Shown: positions 36,615 through 47,734 of the stretch, piece after piece | How the letters are laid out: the number at the start of each line of letters is the position of its first letter | Position numbering within the stretch: position 1 is the first letter of the stretch | DNA from: Cinclus cinclus | Lineage: Eukaryota > Chordata > Aves > Passeriformes > Cinclidae | Reading direction: 5' to 3' | Assembly (NCBI RefSeq): GCF_963662255.1 | Contig: NC_085049.1 | Span: forward strand, 58,451,158-58,515,157 | DNA: 64,000 bases | Program-made: the position numbers and the translations under genes | Notes under the pieces: generated by a model | What the model saw: the letters and a program-made list of their open reading frames with translations, nothing else | Databases searched by the model: none | Told to the model about the DNA's origin: nothing

Positions 36615-38787
36615 GTGAGTGACTAGGAGATAACATCTCCTTCCCTTCTTCTGTGGATGTTTCTCTTTCCCTCTGCCTGCTCACGTCTTCTGTCAGGCTC
36701 TCTGTGTATCACTTACTCCATGTGTAGGGTGATGGTGCGCGGGTGTTGGTCACATCTTGCAGTGGAAAGGGAGGGTGGGAAAAGACAGCTGGATTTCTTC
36801 TGTCTGCACCGCAGGTGTCTGGGTTCATTATTTTGAATGTGATCAAGGCACAGGTTAGCATGGCTGCCCCCTCCAGCAGTGCCCAGTAGTACAGGATGGT
36901 GCTCCTACACCCAGAAAGAACTGAAACTCTGAAACTTGCTATCTTTCTCCTGAACCTGCTCCTTCTTCAGAAAACAGCGCTCACAGGAGTCGTACAGAAA
37001 GCCATAGTGCTGCCCGATGCATCCAGGAACATCTTTGGCACCTCCAGAATGGGGCTGGGGTCACTGTTTTGACAATAGTGCGTTACCTTTGAAGGGGCAC
37101 TGAGAAATTACTGGAAAACTTCAGGATTAGGATTGCATCTGCCGTGGGGAAGGAACAGAGGTCTGGTGGGAGGGATGTCCCACAGCTGGGTTAGTAGAAG
37201 TGAGAGCATCTGAAAGCAGATAATGAATGTTCGAATGGGACAAAAAAACTTGCGGGGAAACATGGGAGCAATTCTGGCAAAGAGATCTTGAAGCCACACA
37301 GGGATCAATTACAAATATCTGAGGTTTATTTAGGGGTTCAGGGGCGAGTCTGCAGAGCACAGCTTTACTCCTCCCACAGGCAGTGGGATGGAAAAGCTCC
37401 TGCCTGCCATGAATTCTCCGATTACCCAGTTTCAGGGCACAGTTCCTCCTGTTGACTTTCTGGCTTTAGTAGATCTCAGGCTTTAAAATGTTTTCTTAAA
37501 ACCGTATGCTGATCCCAAGTGTGCTATCAGCATAGAGTGCTTAAAGAAAACCTAGAGTTGTAGATCAGTTTAAACTGATTAAACAGTTCTGAAGCTTTAG
37601 AGCATCTCAAATTGGAGAAAAAAGTGTGAATATACAATGTACAGAACAGCAGTGGAGTTGCAGAGTAGGAGCTGCTTAAAGCAGGCATTCCTGTTTATTT
37701 ATTCCTTGGGGGAAAACTAATATTTAGGATGATTGTCCTTTATGTAAATCAGGAGTAGCACTTCTTTAATGAGTGTAATTACATCCACACAGAGTTGATG
37801 TAACTGAGAAGTGAACTGGGGCCACAGCCTTTGCAATGACAGATATTAGAAAACATTTGGCTATTACTAGGGAAATCAGTTCTGAAGGTGCCCATGCACC
37901 AATGATGAGGATGAGTTACAACACACCTTTGTAGTTTAGTCCTGCTTAGTTAACAATCAGAGACTTTTTCTTTTTCATCAATACCTGCCCTCTTCCAATA
38001 GCACTTAGTGAAAAAGTCTGCATTTGCACAATGTGAAAGTTGTGCATTGTAGCACTGCAAGGAATACACCAGATAAAGTTTAATCAATTTCTTTTTTTTT
38101 TTATCTCCACCTTTCACTTTTCTGGTATTAGCTCATCTCCAGCTAGGCAAGCGTAGATGATTTTAATTATTCATGCATTTGGAAGGTGCTTGCATTATTT
38201 GGAAAAAAGACATGAACTTGTCATAGAACATTGCACCCATAATGCCAGCTGTCAAGGAGGAGTCAAAGTTAAGGTTAAGTCAATTTTATCTTTCCATTTC
38301 CGAATTTTAAGGCTTATATGTGCAACGTTAATTATGCATGAACTGGATTTTTTTTAGAAGCACAGAAGGCTCACTACCAAATGTTATAAAACATGTCCAT
38401 CAGCAGTTACATATATGAACATATTACAGTAAAGCCTGATGAACTTCCTTAATGCCATTGCATCTGATTTTGATGTTAATGGGGAGAGTGATCTGACTGC
38501 AAATCTCTGCATTCCATCTTTTTTTCATCTCCATGCAAGCAGATAGTGTAATTTGGCTTGGGGAGATCTGATGGCAGGAAAAGCTCTGAAAACTGGGGGC
38601 TCACCCTAGAAATCTGCTGGTTTTCAGGAGCCATGTCATTCCTTCTCTTCTCCTAAGGAAATAAACCTGGAAATCTTCTACCCAGTGCAGTCCTTATGTC
38701 AGAATAGGAGCTCTCAGCTCCACCATTATCACTGGTAGAGAGGAAGCTCGTTGTCACAAGGAAATTTGACTGTGGGTTCTTTTGCAG
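36615..38787 (+). other. CACNA1I: CACNA1I intron 5
   Basis: A 2173-base GT-AG intron (GTGAGT ... TTTTGCAG), phase 2. No recognised repeat or gene. One short - strand open stretch near 36.9-37.04 kb was examined and set aside. Confidence 0.9.
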
Positions 38788-39103
38788 ACAAGGTGACATT
38801 GTCCTGCCCCCTTATTACCAACCAGAGGAAGATGATGAGATGCCCTTTATCTGCTCGCTGTCAGGAGACAATGGAATTATGGGCTGTCATGAAATACCCC
38901 CGCTGAAGGAGCGAGGCCATGAGTGTTGTTTGGACAAGGATGATTATTATTATTACAATTCGGTCCGGCAAGAGTTCAATATCAGTGGCATGTGTGTGAA
39001 CTGGAACCAGTACTACAACGTGTGCCGCACCGGCAATGCCAACCCGCACAAGGGCGCCATCAACTTTGACAACATTGGGTATGCCTGGATTGTGATATTT
39101 CAG
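38788..39103 (+). CDS. CACNA1I: CACNA1I exon 6: domain I extracellular turret (S5-P)
   Basis: The 316-base exon encodes most of the large extracellular loop before the domain I pore. It reads QGDIVLPPYYQPEEDDEMPF, then ICSLSGDNGIMGCHEIPPLK, several cysteines (ECCLDKDD), CVNWNQYYNVC and the conserved GAINFDNIGYAWIVIFQ. The many cysteines probably form the loop's disulfides. N-I-S is a potential N-glycosylation sequon. EEDDEMPFICSLSGDNGIMG identifies Cav3.3. The middle (DKDDYYYYNSVRQEFNISGM) differs clearly from mammalian Cav3.3 as I recall it. The acceptor is TTTTGCAG and the donor is GTAAGT at 39104, phase 0. Confidence 0.97.
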
Positions 39104-39711
39104 GTAAGTCTGAGTTAGCCTCCTTACGAAGCTCAAGCTTACTTTTCTGTTTTTCAGACTGAGTCTTTCTGGGCTTGAGTGCAGGGTGTGACAGAGATGC
39201 AAAGCAAAGGGCCTTGTAACTCCCTGGTGAGGGACACAGTGCACACACAAACACGTTTGCTGAAATAAGCTCCACTCTTCAGGCTGACTTGTACCAGTTT
39301 CCTCTCCAGTCCAGACAGCTACAGTAAATGAATTTTTTTTTTTTTTAATTCCCAGCACATGTTGCAGATGGGAACTAAAATCCATGCCTTTTTCCTTTTC
39401 CTCTGGCTGTACGTGGCTTCCAGTCCAAGGGCCACAGCAACCTGCTGCGGGCTTTCCCCCGCTGCGATCCAGGGAAATGAACTATTTTAATGAAATATTC
39501 CTGCTGTGGACTAGAATGATCTCACAGGCTTTGACAGTATGCCAATGTCACCAAGCAGTACCGTGCTGATTTCCCAAAATGGAAATTTGGCTTTGTTGAA
39601 ATGAATTGTTCTTTCTCACCTTGCTTGGGTTCCAAATGTCAGTATCTGCTTGTTATGCACTGAGGAGTGAACTCTGGAACACCCCTCCTGTTTCTCTTCT
39701 TTGTCTTTCAG
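39104..39711 (+). other. CACNA1I: CACNA1I intron 6
   Basis: A 608-base GT-AG intron (GTAAGT ... TCTTTCAG), phase 0. It contains a T-rich tract near 39330. No other feature seen. Confidence 0.9.
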
Positions 39712-39804
39712 GTGATCACACTGGAAGGGTGGGTGGAGATCATGTACTATGTGATGGATGCCCATTCCTTCTACAATTTTATCTACTTTATCTTGTTGAT
39801 AATC
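39712..39804 (+). CDS. CACNA1I: CACNA1I exon 7: domain I pore loop and start of IS6
   Basis: The 93-base exon encodes 31 codons, phase 0 at both ends: [20 protein letters not shown], then [11 protein letters not shown]. The Glu of T-L-E-G-W is the domain I residue of the selectivity filter. T-type channels use E-E-D-D across the four domains; the second Glu is in exon 13 and the two Asp are beyond the window. The exon ends inside the IS6 helix. The acceptor is TCTTTCAG and the donor is GTAAGT at 39805. Confidence 0.97.
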
Positions 39805-42520
39805 GTAAGTATAAGGTTTGATGATTGTGCAATGCCAGCTGGGAGCTGACAAAAAACAGTTCTTAGATCAACATAAATACTGGGGAAGCAAACTTCTAGG
39901 AATCTTAGAAATCCAGCTAGTTGATTTTCACCAAGAGTCTGAGGCAGGATCACATATACAGTTGTCAGCCAAGTTATTAGCTTTCACTCAAAAATATACT
40001 TAAGATTGTTTTTCTAAGTTATACCTGCTCAGCATAGAATAGTGTTCTCACTGGCAGATCTTCTTGCAAAGTAAATTCCCCAAACCAGTTGGCTTAAAAG
40101 CCAATTCTTTCTCTGCCCTTCTACTAGATCTCCATACATTTTAAGCTCTTGAGTAATTTTTGAGCCATGTTGAGTGGGGAGTTTTGGCAGCACCTGGGTT
40201 TATCAGGTTCAGTGTCTCAGATTCACATTTTGCTAGATTCAGGTTCTGTCATGCTGAATTACTTCCTCACCATGAACAAAAAGGAGCTGCTGCTCCAAAA
40301 GTGTCAGCAGTCCAAAATAAACTGGCTTTGTGAGATCCCTTGTGGATGATAGGATGGAAAGAGAGAAGTATGTCAGCAATGAGAATTTAATAAGCAGTTT
40401 ATAAGCCCTGTGGATTTATACAGATGAAGTTTGAAGGTTGGTCTTTTGCAAGAATATTCATTATCAGTACTGGGGATGAGGGCTGAGAAACATGGTGCCA
40501 TTGCCTCCCCATTCCTCAGGCTTCCCTTGCGTAAGTGTATATACAGGGAATATCCTGTTTCTAACAAGGAAGGATTTTGTTTTTATGAAGGCTCTTCCAC
40601 ATTGCTCACCTGGGGGACCAAAGTCAAGAGTGAAATGGAAAAACATAGGATGAATTATGTGACGTATAAAATCTGTACCTGGTAGATGCAATTTAGTTTC
40701 AGGTCACTGAGTAAGGACCTCAGTTTGTATTTCCAGGGCCTACATGCATTTGGATGGGCTGATGAATGGACCTGGCCAGGACTCTGATCTTCCTCCAACA
40801 CCTGTCCTATGGGGCCATGCCCTTTAAGAAATAGGATCTCTAGAAGCAGTCGCCCAGAAACACCAACAGACTGACTTACTGCAAGATCTAGTTTACATTC
40901 AAGTTGGCATGCAATGACTTGAGATAAAGCGGACTTTAATCCATCTCTGTGAGAAATTCTGCAGACTATACATATGAAGGGTGGCCCACAAAAAAATCTA
41001 TTGGCCCATTCCGGTCAGACAACTTAGAAAAATCTTACTATATGCTTGATTTCACCCTCCCTTGTGGCCTTCTGTTCTCACCAGGGAAAGACAAGGAGAG
41101 AAAAACAGAAATGTGATGTACTTCCCTGTGGGCTGAAGCATGAACCTTGGCAGTAGAGGTGAAATATACCTTAGGGAATGTTGCTTTTACTTTGATGCTG
41201 GTGAGTCTCAAAGAGACAGTGCAGAGATGTGATTGCACAGGATAGGGTGATGGGAGGAGTTTCCACAGACTCTGTTCTCAAGGGCAAACTGAATATCCAT
41301 TGCTTTATGTGAGTTCAGAAAATAATCATTTCCCATGAATTTTATTCCTATACCCCACAATGCAATAGATATTTAGCACTCACCTGCATTTTGACTTTGA
41401 GCAGCATGGTCAGGGTACCCCAATTCATAGAATATGCAGTTAGACACAGACTTTACTCCTTGTCCCACAGCCCCAGTCTCTCACAGAGCCAGGAAGAACT
41501 GTGCAGGGTCAGTGCTTAACCACTGGGGCACACATACCTCATCTTTTGGAGGCCAGTTCCAGAAACTGCCCTTCCCCCCACATTTCAAACTGCATAAATT
41601 CTGTCAGCATATTTTTGGTTTCTAAGTATTCTTCTAGTGCTGTCTCACGCCATGTGGATTCACAGTGATTCAAAATTTGTCTCTGAATTTGCAGGCACCA
41701 AAAACCCTCAATTAAACACTCCACCTGAGATGTTACTGCAGAGTGTCATTGACATTTCTAGACACTCCCTCCTCATTTGCAGAAGCCATATAGGTTTATT
41801 TCTGTCAAACACAGGAGAACATGAATCTCAGGTTACTTTGGGGACTGCTGAGAACAAAGAAGTCATATGCTAGGTGGAATATTTTCTTTACCTTTGGTGG
41901 AGTTAGGCCAAGGAAGTATTTAACTTTCCTGCTGCCTTCTTGGCGTATGATGCATCTTTTGCAGCACAGAGCAATTCTGCAGTGGAAACTTGCTATCATT
42001 TGGCTGCATTTTCTGTCTGAATCTTCATATAGAAATTATGATCCCTCTTTAAGCCTCATGAAGTACAGTCCTTCCAGCCTTTATCCTTTCCTTCACCATG
42101 GTTGGAAAGCCTGGCTTTCTAAGCAGGATTGTTCTGCTAGTTGTACTTTAAGCCCTCTTTGCTTTTCTGCACACATTCTAGCCTTGGCTCAGACTTAGTA
42201 TTCTGGGGCCGGATCTCTCTAGCTTCTCTCTAGAGTTGTGCTTTCACCCATGACTTCTTCCTACAATGTCATCTGTAAACACCTACATAAGGGCACTACC
42301 TGCTACTGCTCCACAGGTAGTGGAGAAGGCAGCAGGAAGAAAGCTCCACCACCAGTATATACTCCCAGCACAGTTAGAAATCCTGCATAGATGTGCTTCT
42401 CTGCGGGGAAGGATGCTTGACAGACAGTGGCACTCTGAGTGGCCTTGTAGAACAACCTGGGAAAAGCATTTTATGTATTCATCAGGTTTTAAAATGCTTC
42501 CCCTTTAACCAGAGTTCAGG

Positions 42521-42583
42521 GATATGATATATGATATGATTGATATGATATGATATGATATAATATGATATGATATGATATGA
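42521..42583 (+). repeat. (GATAT)n pentanucleotide microsatellite
   Basis: About twelve GATAT-type units with a few interruptions (ATATATG, GATTGATATG, ATAATATG). The interruptions suggest an older, partly stabilised array. Confidence 0.95.
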
Positions 42584-44604
42584 AGGAAGGACTGTTCCCT
42601 GCTCTTGGGTCAATGTTTTGCTTGGGTTTTCCTGCTTGAGGTCCAGCTGTCTCTTTGACACCTCTCCAGCTAGTCGGCTACTACTGTGGCTCCTGGACTA
42701 GAGCAAGCTCTTCTGAACTCTTAGACTGGCATTGCAGCACACAGAGGCTCCTTGAAGCATTCTGTGCTTTACACTTGCGGACCTCAGAAGGCAAGCTGGA
42801 TATCCAGGCTAGCAGCAAAAGTAATTGACAAGGCAGGATCTACAGCACTAGTCAGGTTTTGTTAGATATTGCAGAGATAGGGCTTGAACCTTGGGCTGAA
42901 TGAGGGCAGGATCTGCTTTATCAAAGCACAGCTCAGTCTCAGGCCTAAACGGGACCCTGTGCTGGGACTCAGAATCAGGGGTCTCCATCTGCTTCTCTCC
43001 AATGCTTTGACTACATGTCTGACACTTTCTGTCTCTCTGCTCAGCCAGCTGAGATGAATCACTCAATTAGGAACCTTCTGGGACCCTTCCTGTCCTTCTC
43101 CTAGCTGGGAGGCAGTGCCTCAGCAGAGCCTGAGAGTTTATGGACTTGCATGTGGTTTTAAGGATTAGCCAAGCTAATTTGCTTTGTGTTTGATGTTCCT
43201 AGCTAAAAGGGTAAGGTCTGGGGAGTAGTTGCCATATCCAGTCCTCTCACTCCCCCCCTTTTTGTTCATCTGGTGGGAGATGGCAGCAAACAATGCCTGT
43301 GAGTACAGTGCTCAGTGATGTGAACCTGAACCCCGCTCCAGATTCAACCCTAGCTGGCAGTGTGGTCCTGCCGAGGGCATCTCAGCCCTCAGCTTTTCCC
43401 CTCGTGGCCAGGACAGAAGGTGCTGCAAGCCCTAATTACTTGTTGTTTGGGAGTTGTGGGAAGTTGCAGAGTACGGGGCAGCGTCACAAGAAGTATTCCA
43501 GAAATGCTCATGCAGCTGGTGTCCACCTCCCTGCCCTGCCTCACTCAGTGCCAGCTGAGGGACACAACCAAAAGAGAAAGCCCGGGTGAGTATCATGCTG
43601 CTGAGGAGAGTGCATCAGAGAAGAATTTGGATTCCCAGTAATACACCCATCAGTTAAAATAAAACATGCAAGACATCACAGACTAGAGAAAATGTTGGGT
43701 GAAGGTAAAGGAATCTGAACGAGGCATTATTTTAATTTTCAAGGCCGCATGCAGAAGCTGAAGGGAAAATAGGCTGAAATATGGGGGAAGGAGAAGAAGA
43801 GAACGGTTCAGTGATGAAGGGAAACAGAATTAGAACAGCTTTAAAGGGTGCTGAGAGGAGGAGGGGGAGGGAAAAAAAAGCCCTTTATTTTGAGATACTT
43901 TATTGTCCTTATGTTGAATCTGGTTGGAAAGAGCTTTGTGTTTCAAAGGGCCATTGAGATGCTAGCAGGGACACCTCCCCTTCAGACAAAGGGCACCTGT
44001 GTCTAAAAGAAAGGGTCATCCAAAAGGGCAAGCTGGGGGGGGCAGTATCAGCTATGAACTTAGGAAAAGGCTGCTTGGACAGGTAAAACCAGCTGTGAGG
44101 TACTTGCTGAAATAAACCCTTTTTCTATTCACAAGCGCTGGGGTCAGGTTATCAGCATCTCTGCTTGCTCTGTCCCCTTTCCTGGAAAGGCTTTACAGGA
44201 GAGGAGACATGCAAAGACAAGGGCAGGACTGAATCCTGCTCTCTGTCAGAGCTGTTTGCTTGCCAGGAAGTGACAATGAGGTGAGACTGGGTCCTGTGTG
44301 GGTTAATACAGGAGAAACTGGAGGCAGGATGCCCCTTAGCAGGGATGCTCACAGGTCCAGGGGAAGCAGAAATCTTGAGCTGGTGCTTCATCTCCTCCCA
44401 GGGGCTGCCCCACAGAGTGTGTTTCAGAGCACTGCAGATGCATAGTCCTTGTTCAGAGTTTAGGCTCTGCATTTTATCAATGCCCTATTGCCACAGCTCT
44501 GCAGGGAATAGGCACCAATCAAGGTGCCATAGCTTTTGAAAATTATTTTGAATGTAGTTACCAGCCCATTTATGTATGAAATTCTCATCATATTGAAGCC
44601 CAGG

Positions 44605-44606
<2 letters not shown>

Positions 44607-44658
<52 letters not shown>
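44607..44658 (+). repeat. (TATC)13 tetranucleotide microsatellite
   Basis: Thirteen uninterrupted TATC units (GATA on the other strand). Uninterrupted arrays of this length are usually length-polymorphic, so this is a plausible genetic marker inside CACNA1I. Confidence 0.97.
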
Positions 44659-44659
<1 letters not shown>

Positions 44660-45626
44660 CCCAGTGGAAATTAATCTCTTATTTCATGATATGTAACACA
44701 GAGTGAGCTTATTCTGCCTCCAGAACTCTCAGCACAAAGAAATCCTTGCTTCATTTTATAAATAGGAAAACTGAGGTTGAAATGGGACATGCGAGTTGTA
44801 AATTAAGCCTGGTAGACATTTGGGCTTCTGCATGGAGAATAGGGAGAACCTTGGCATTTTGTTTGCTTTTTCTAAGAAATTGAGAGTGTGTTTTTTACAG
44901 TTTTTGTTTTTGAAATTAGAAGCCTATGTAGGCCAGAGGACAAGTTAAAGAAGAGCTAATATATGTCTTGTATCAGAAGAATAGAAAATAAGCAAGGAAG
45001 CATGGCTTTACCAGACTATTCAGTGTCCTTCTAAAAGTTGTTTGACTTTGTAAAATCCTTTTTGATTTCAGAAGCTCACTCATTTCAGGAAAGTCCTGTC
45101 TCCCTGTATGGAGAATTAAGGTGTAAGTGGTAGAAATAAATAATATGCCCCAAGTATACTGGAATGTCATTAAAATTATCTGAGAATACTGACATTTCTT
45201 CCAAGAGGTGAAGACTATAAATAGTGCGTGATTTTTACAGTGGTAAACAAATAAGCAGAAGAGAAATCAACCCAACTGGTTCTCTGTCTCCTACCTTCTA
45301 TTTAACACAAAGAAGAAGGAAAGAAAAAGTCCAGTTTTCATCAAACCCTTTGTATGTAACTTACAAATGGTTCGCTGAGAGTCCCAAAACCTGCCAAAAG
45401 TTGGACCTATTTCCTGAATTTCAACGCATAGCTTTAAATTCTGCACGAAAATGCTCACTCAATGTAATTGAGTGAGCTCTCAAAGCAAAGATCACGTGCT
45501 CCTGGCTTCCTCTGAAACCTCTTCTCCATATGCAGACTGATATCCCCTCCTTTCTCCTCTTACATTCCCACTCCCACATGTTTCTTTTTCTCGTGCTGAC
45601 GTTCATCCCTTCTCATTTGCTGGTAG

Positions 45627-45936
45627 GTGGGCTCCTTCTTCATGATCAACCTATGCCTGGTGGTCATTGCCACGCAGTTCTCGGAGACCAAGCAGCGGGA
45701 GCACCAGTTGATGCAGGAGCAAAGAGCCCGCTACCTCTCCTCCAGCACCGTGGCCAGCTACATGGAGCCAGGAGACTGCTACGAGGAGATCTTCCAGTAC
45801 GTCTGCCACATCCTGCGCAAGGCCAAGCGCCGCACCCTCGGGCTCTACAACAGCGTGCAGAGCTGGCGCCACGGCCACCCGCAGCAGCCCGGCCACGCCA
45901 ATCCCAGCCTGGACAGGAAAAGCCGGAGGCGCTACA
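45627..45936 (+). CDS. CACNA1I: CACNA1I exon 8: IS6 and proximal I-II linker
   Basis: The 310-base exon starts with [20 protein letters not shown] (IS6, the activation gate), then [20 protein letters not shown] and [20 protein letters not shown], and a basic tail ending S-R-R-R-Y plus one base. The region right after IS6 is the helix-loop-helix 'gating brake' described for T-type channels. [19 protein letters not shown] matches Cav3.3 rather than the STLASFSEPGSCYEELLKY of Cav3.1 and Cav3.2. The downstream tail ([20 protein letters not shown]) is not conserved with mammals as I recall them. The exon is locally GC-rich. The acceptor is GCTGGTAG and the donor is GTAAGG at 45937. Confidence 0.96.
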
Positions 45937-47333
45937 GTAAGGATTGCGTGGGTAAAGCCAGTGGTGGAAATATGAGAGTAACTGGGAGCGTCTCCATGCA
46001 CTGGCTTTCCAAAGGATCTGTGCCTATGAAGCACAGAATTAGAATTAACGTTGGCCGGTGAGCGTGTTGCTGTGGCCAGCACAACAGCAAGGTGGGGGTG
46101 ATGGGCAAGAACGGGAATGAAACAGGGGAACATGGCCAGCAGGGAACATGGATAACCCAGATCTGAAATACAGAGACCATAAAGAGATAAAGACACAGAG
46201 GCTTGTAAAAGTGTCTGATAGAGCTAGATGTTGATAGCAGTCTGGGAGAGAGAAGAATTAGGGGATAGAACAAAGTGGGGCAAAGGATTGGACCTGGTGG
46301 TACAACAGGTTCCCCAGAGCTCTCCTCCTAAAGCGAGTTGCTTCAAGGGAGAGGTAAAGAGAGTTGAATTGCAATAAGGTGTGGCCTGAACCTAAGGAGT
46401 GATGCTGAAGAAGTCTGGTTGATATGCAAGGACGATGGAGACAATTTCTCTTGACGGCAGCACATGCTGTTGCGTAAAATTAGACGTGAGATATCATTTA
46501 AATTGGGTTCCTGGCTGGAAAAGTCACAGTAAAAATGGTTTTATAAAGTTAGTATTAACTGCCTGCTGATGCCTTTCCTAAGTTATGCTCCCATTAATAA
46601 GCAAAAAGGCACATTTTCCTTCAGTGTGTCTTGCATACTCAAACTTTCATTTTCTTTGCTTGCTGGGAGAAAAGTTTCTGCAGACTTCATGCACTGTCTT
46701 AATGAATTAATTGCTTCATTTCCCTCATTGTCCGTTTCATATTCCAGGCTGAAATGGAGGATCAAGGAACACAAATTTAGATTTCTCACTGAAGTCAGGG
46801 GACCTGTTCTGATTCATAGTGCACACTGTCAGAAGGAAGTGTTCCTGTGTTACCTCTTCTGGCTTCTTGAGATGCTTTGCTAATGTAGTTTCTCTAATTT
46901 AGAGAGTTTGGTTCAGTCTGGGGGTTCTGAGACCTCATAGCAGTTATACCTTATAGCAGTTCAGGTCAAAAGCAACTCTCATGACTGTTTTTTCCCTGAG
47001 GTCCCACTTAGGTTGAGACTCACTAGCTTATGTTATGATTTCTTCATGAGACAAAGCAGTTCTTTCTCTGATGGACATGAACCCCGTTCAGGCTAATCAC
47101 AGGCAAGCTGAACAGTACTGTGTGTTTTGTTTTGGAGACACAGCCTGTCAGCATAGAGCCCCCAATGGCAACAGCTTCTGTTGCTGCCCTTGAGATGATG
47201 TGCCAGTGGTTAATCTTCCTCACAGCTAAAAAGTCCAATTATCCTGTCTAAATACCCAGAAACCAAACAGGTGTCCACTTTGAATGCCTTTTTGATATCT
47301 TTCTTCTTTAAGCAGCACCACTTCTCTTTCCAG
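45937..47333 (+). other. CACNA1I: CACNA1I intron 8
   Basis: A 1397-base GT-AG intron (GTAAGG ... CTTTCCAG), phase 1. The frame stays open for about 40 codons past the donor, giving a 144-aa ORF, but this part is judged intronic. No repeat or gene seen. Confidence 0.88.
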
Positions 47334-47734
47334 GGCTTTGCCAGCAGCACAACTCTCTTGGCTGCCCTCCTCAGGGCTTAGTCCAGCCCATCGCGGTGAC
47401 AGCAACCTCTGACCCCACCAGCTGCCCCCAATGCCACAGGGCAGAGCACAAAGCATCCAGAAGGCTCTCAGTCCTGGACAGTGCTGGCTCAGACCAGGAG
47501 GATGGAGGAGCTAGTGAAGGGGAGGGAGAGGGCAGCCAAGAGGACCAGGGTGCCTCAGCACTGGAGAAGGAGGAGGAGGTGGTGGAAGGAGGACGGCTGA
47601 AGCTCTGCAGTGACATGTGGCGAGAAGTGAGGGTCAAGCTTCGATTGATTGTGGACAGCAAGTATTTCAACCGTGGGATCATGATTGCAATCCTGGTGAA
47701 TACCATCAGCATGGGCATTGAGCACCATGAGCAG
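47334..47734 (+). CDS. CACNA1I: CACNA1I exon 9: distal I-II linker and IIS1
   Basis: The 401-base exon completes an Arg codon and reads [20 protein letters not shown], then a Cys-containing [18 protein letters not shown], a long acidic Gly/Ser/Glu-rich stretch, [20 protein letters not shown] and IIS1 ([23 protein letters not shown]). Its start was set by similarity of LCQQHNSL...GLVQPI to mammalian Cav3.3 and by phase agreement with exon 8. I know of a reported 35-residue alternative exon in this linker of human Cav3.3. Here the equivalent residues lie in the same exon as IIS1. The acceptor is CTTTCCAG and the donor is GTAAAG at 47735. Confidence 0.93.

Larger units (their letters stand above)
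39805..45626 (+). other. CACNA1I: CACNA1I intron 7 (about 5.8 kb)
   Basis: A phase-0 GT-AG intron (GTAAGT ... GCTGGTAG). It holds a (GATAT)n pentanucleotide repeat at 42521-42583 and a (TATC)13 tetranucleotide repeat at 44607-44658. I see no gene in the remainder. Confidence 0.88.

Noticed and set aside
36900..37040. Minus-strand open stretch of about 50 codons with several Cys (reading like GCIGQHYGFLYDSCERCF)
   Set aside because: I considered a retrocopied exon, but I match it to no family, it has no start codon and a stop ends it. Left as chance unless a protein search finds a homologue.
38861..39385. 174-aa minus-strand ORF
   Set aside because: It is the antisense shadow of exon 6 and its flanks. 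The sense strand is clearly coding Cav3.3.
45651..46196. 181-aa minus-strand ORF, and a 136-aa ORF in another plus frame
   Set aside because: Both are shadows of GC-rich exon 8, whose Cav3.3 frame is certain.
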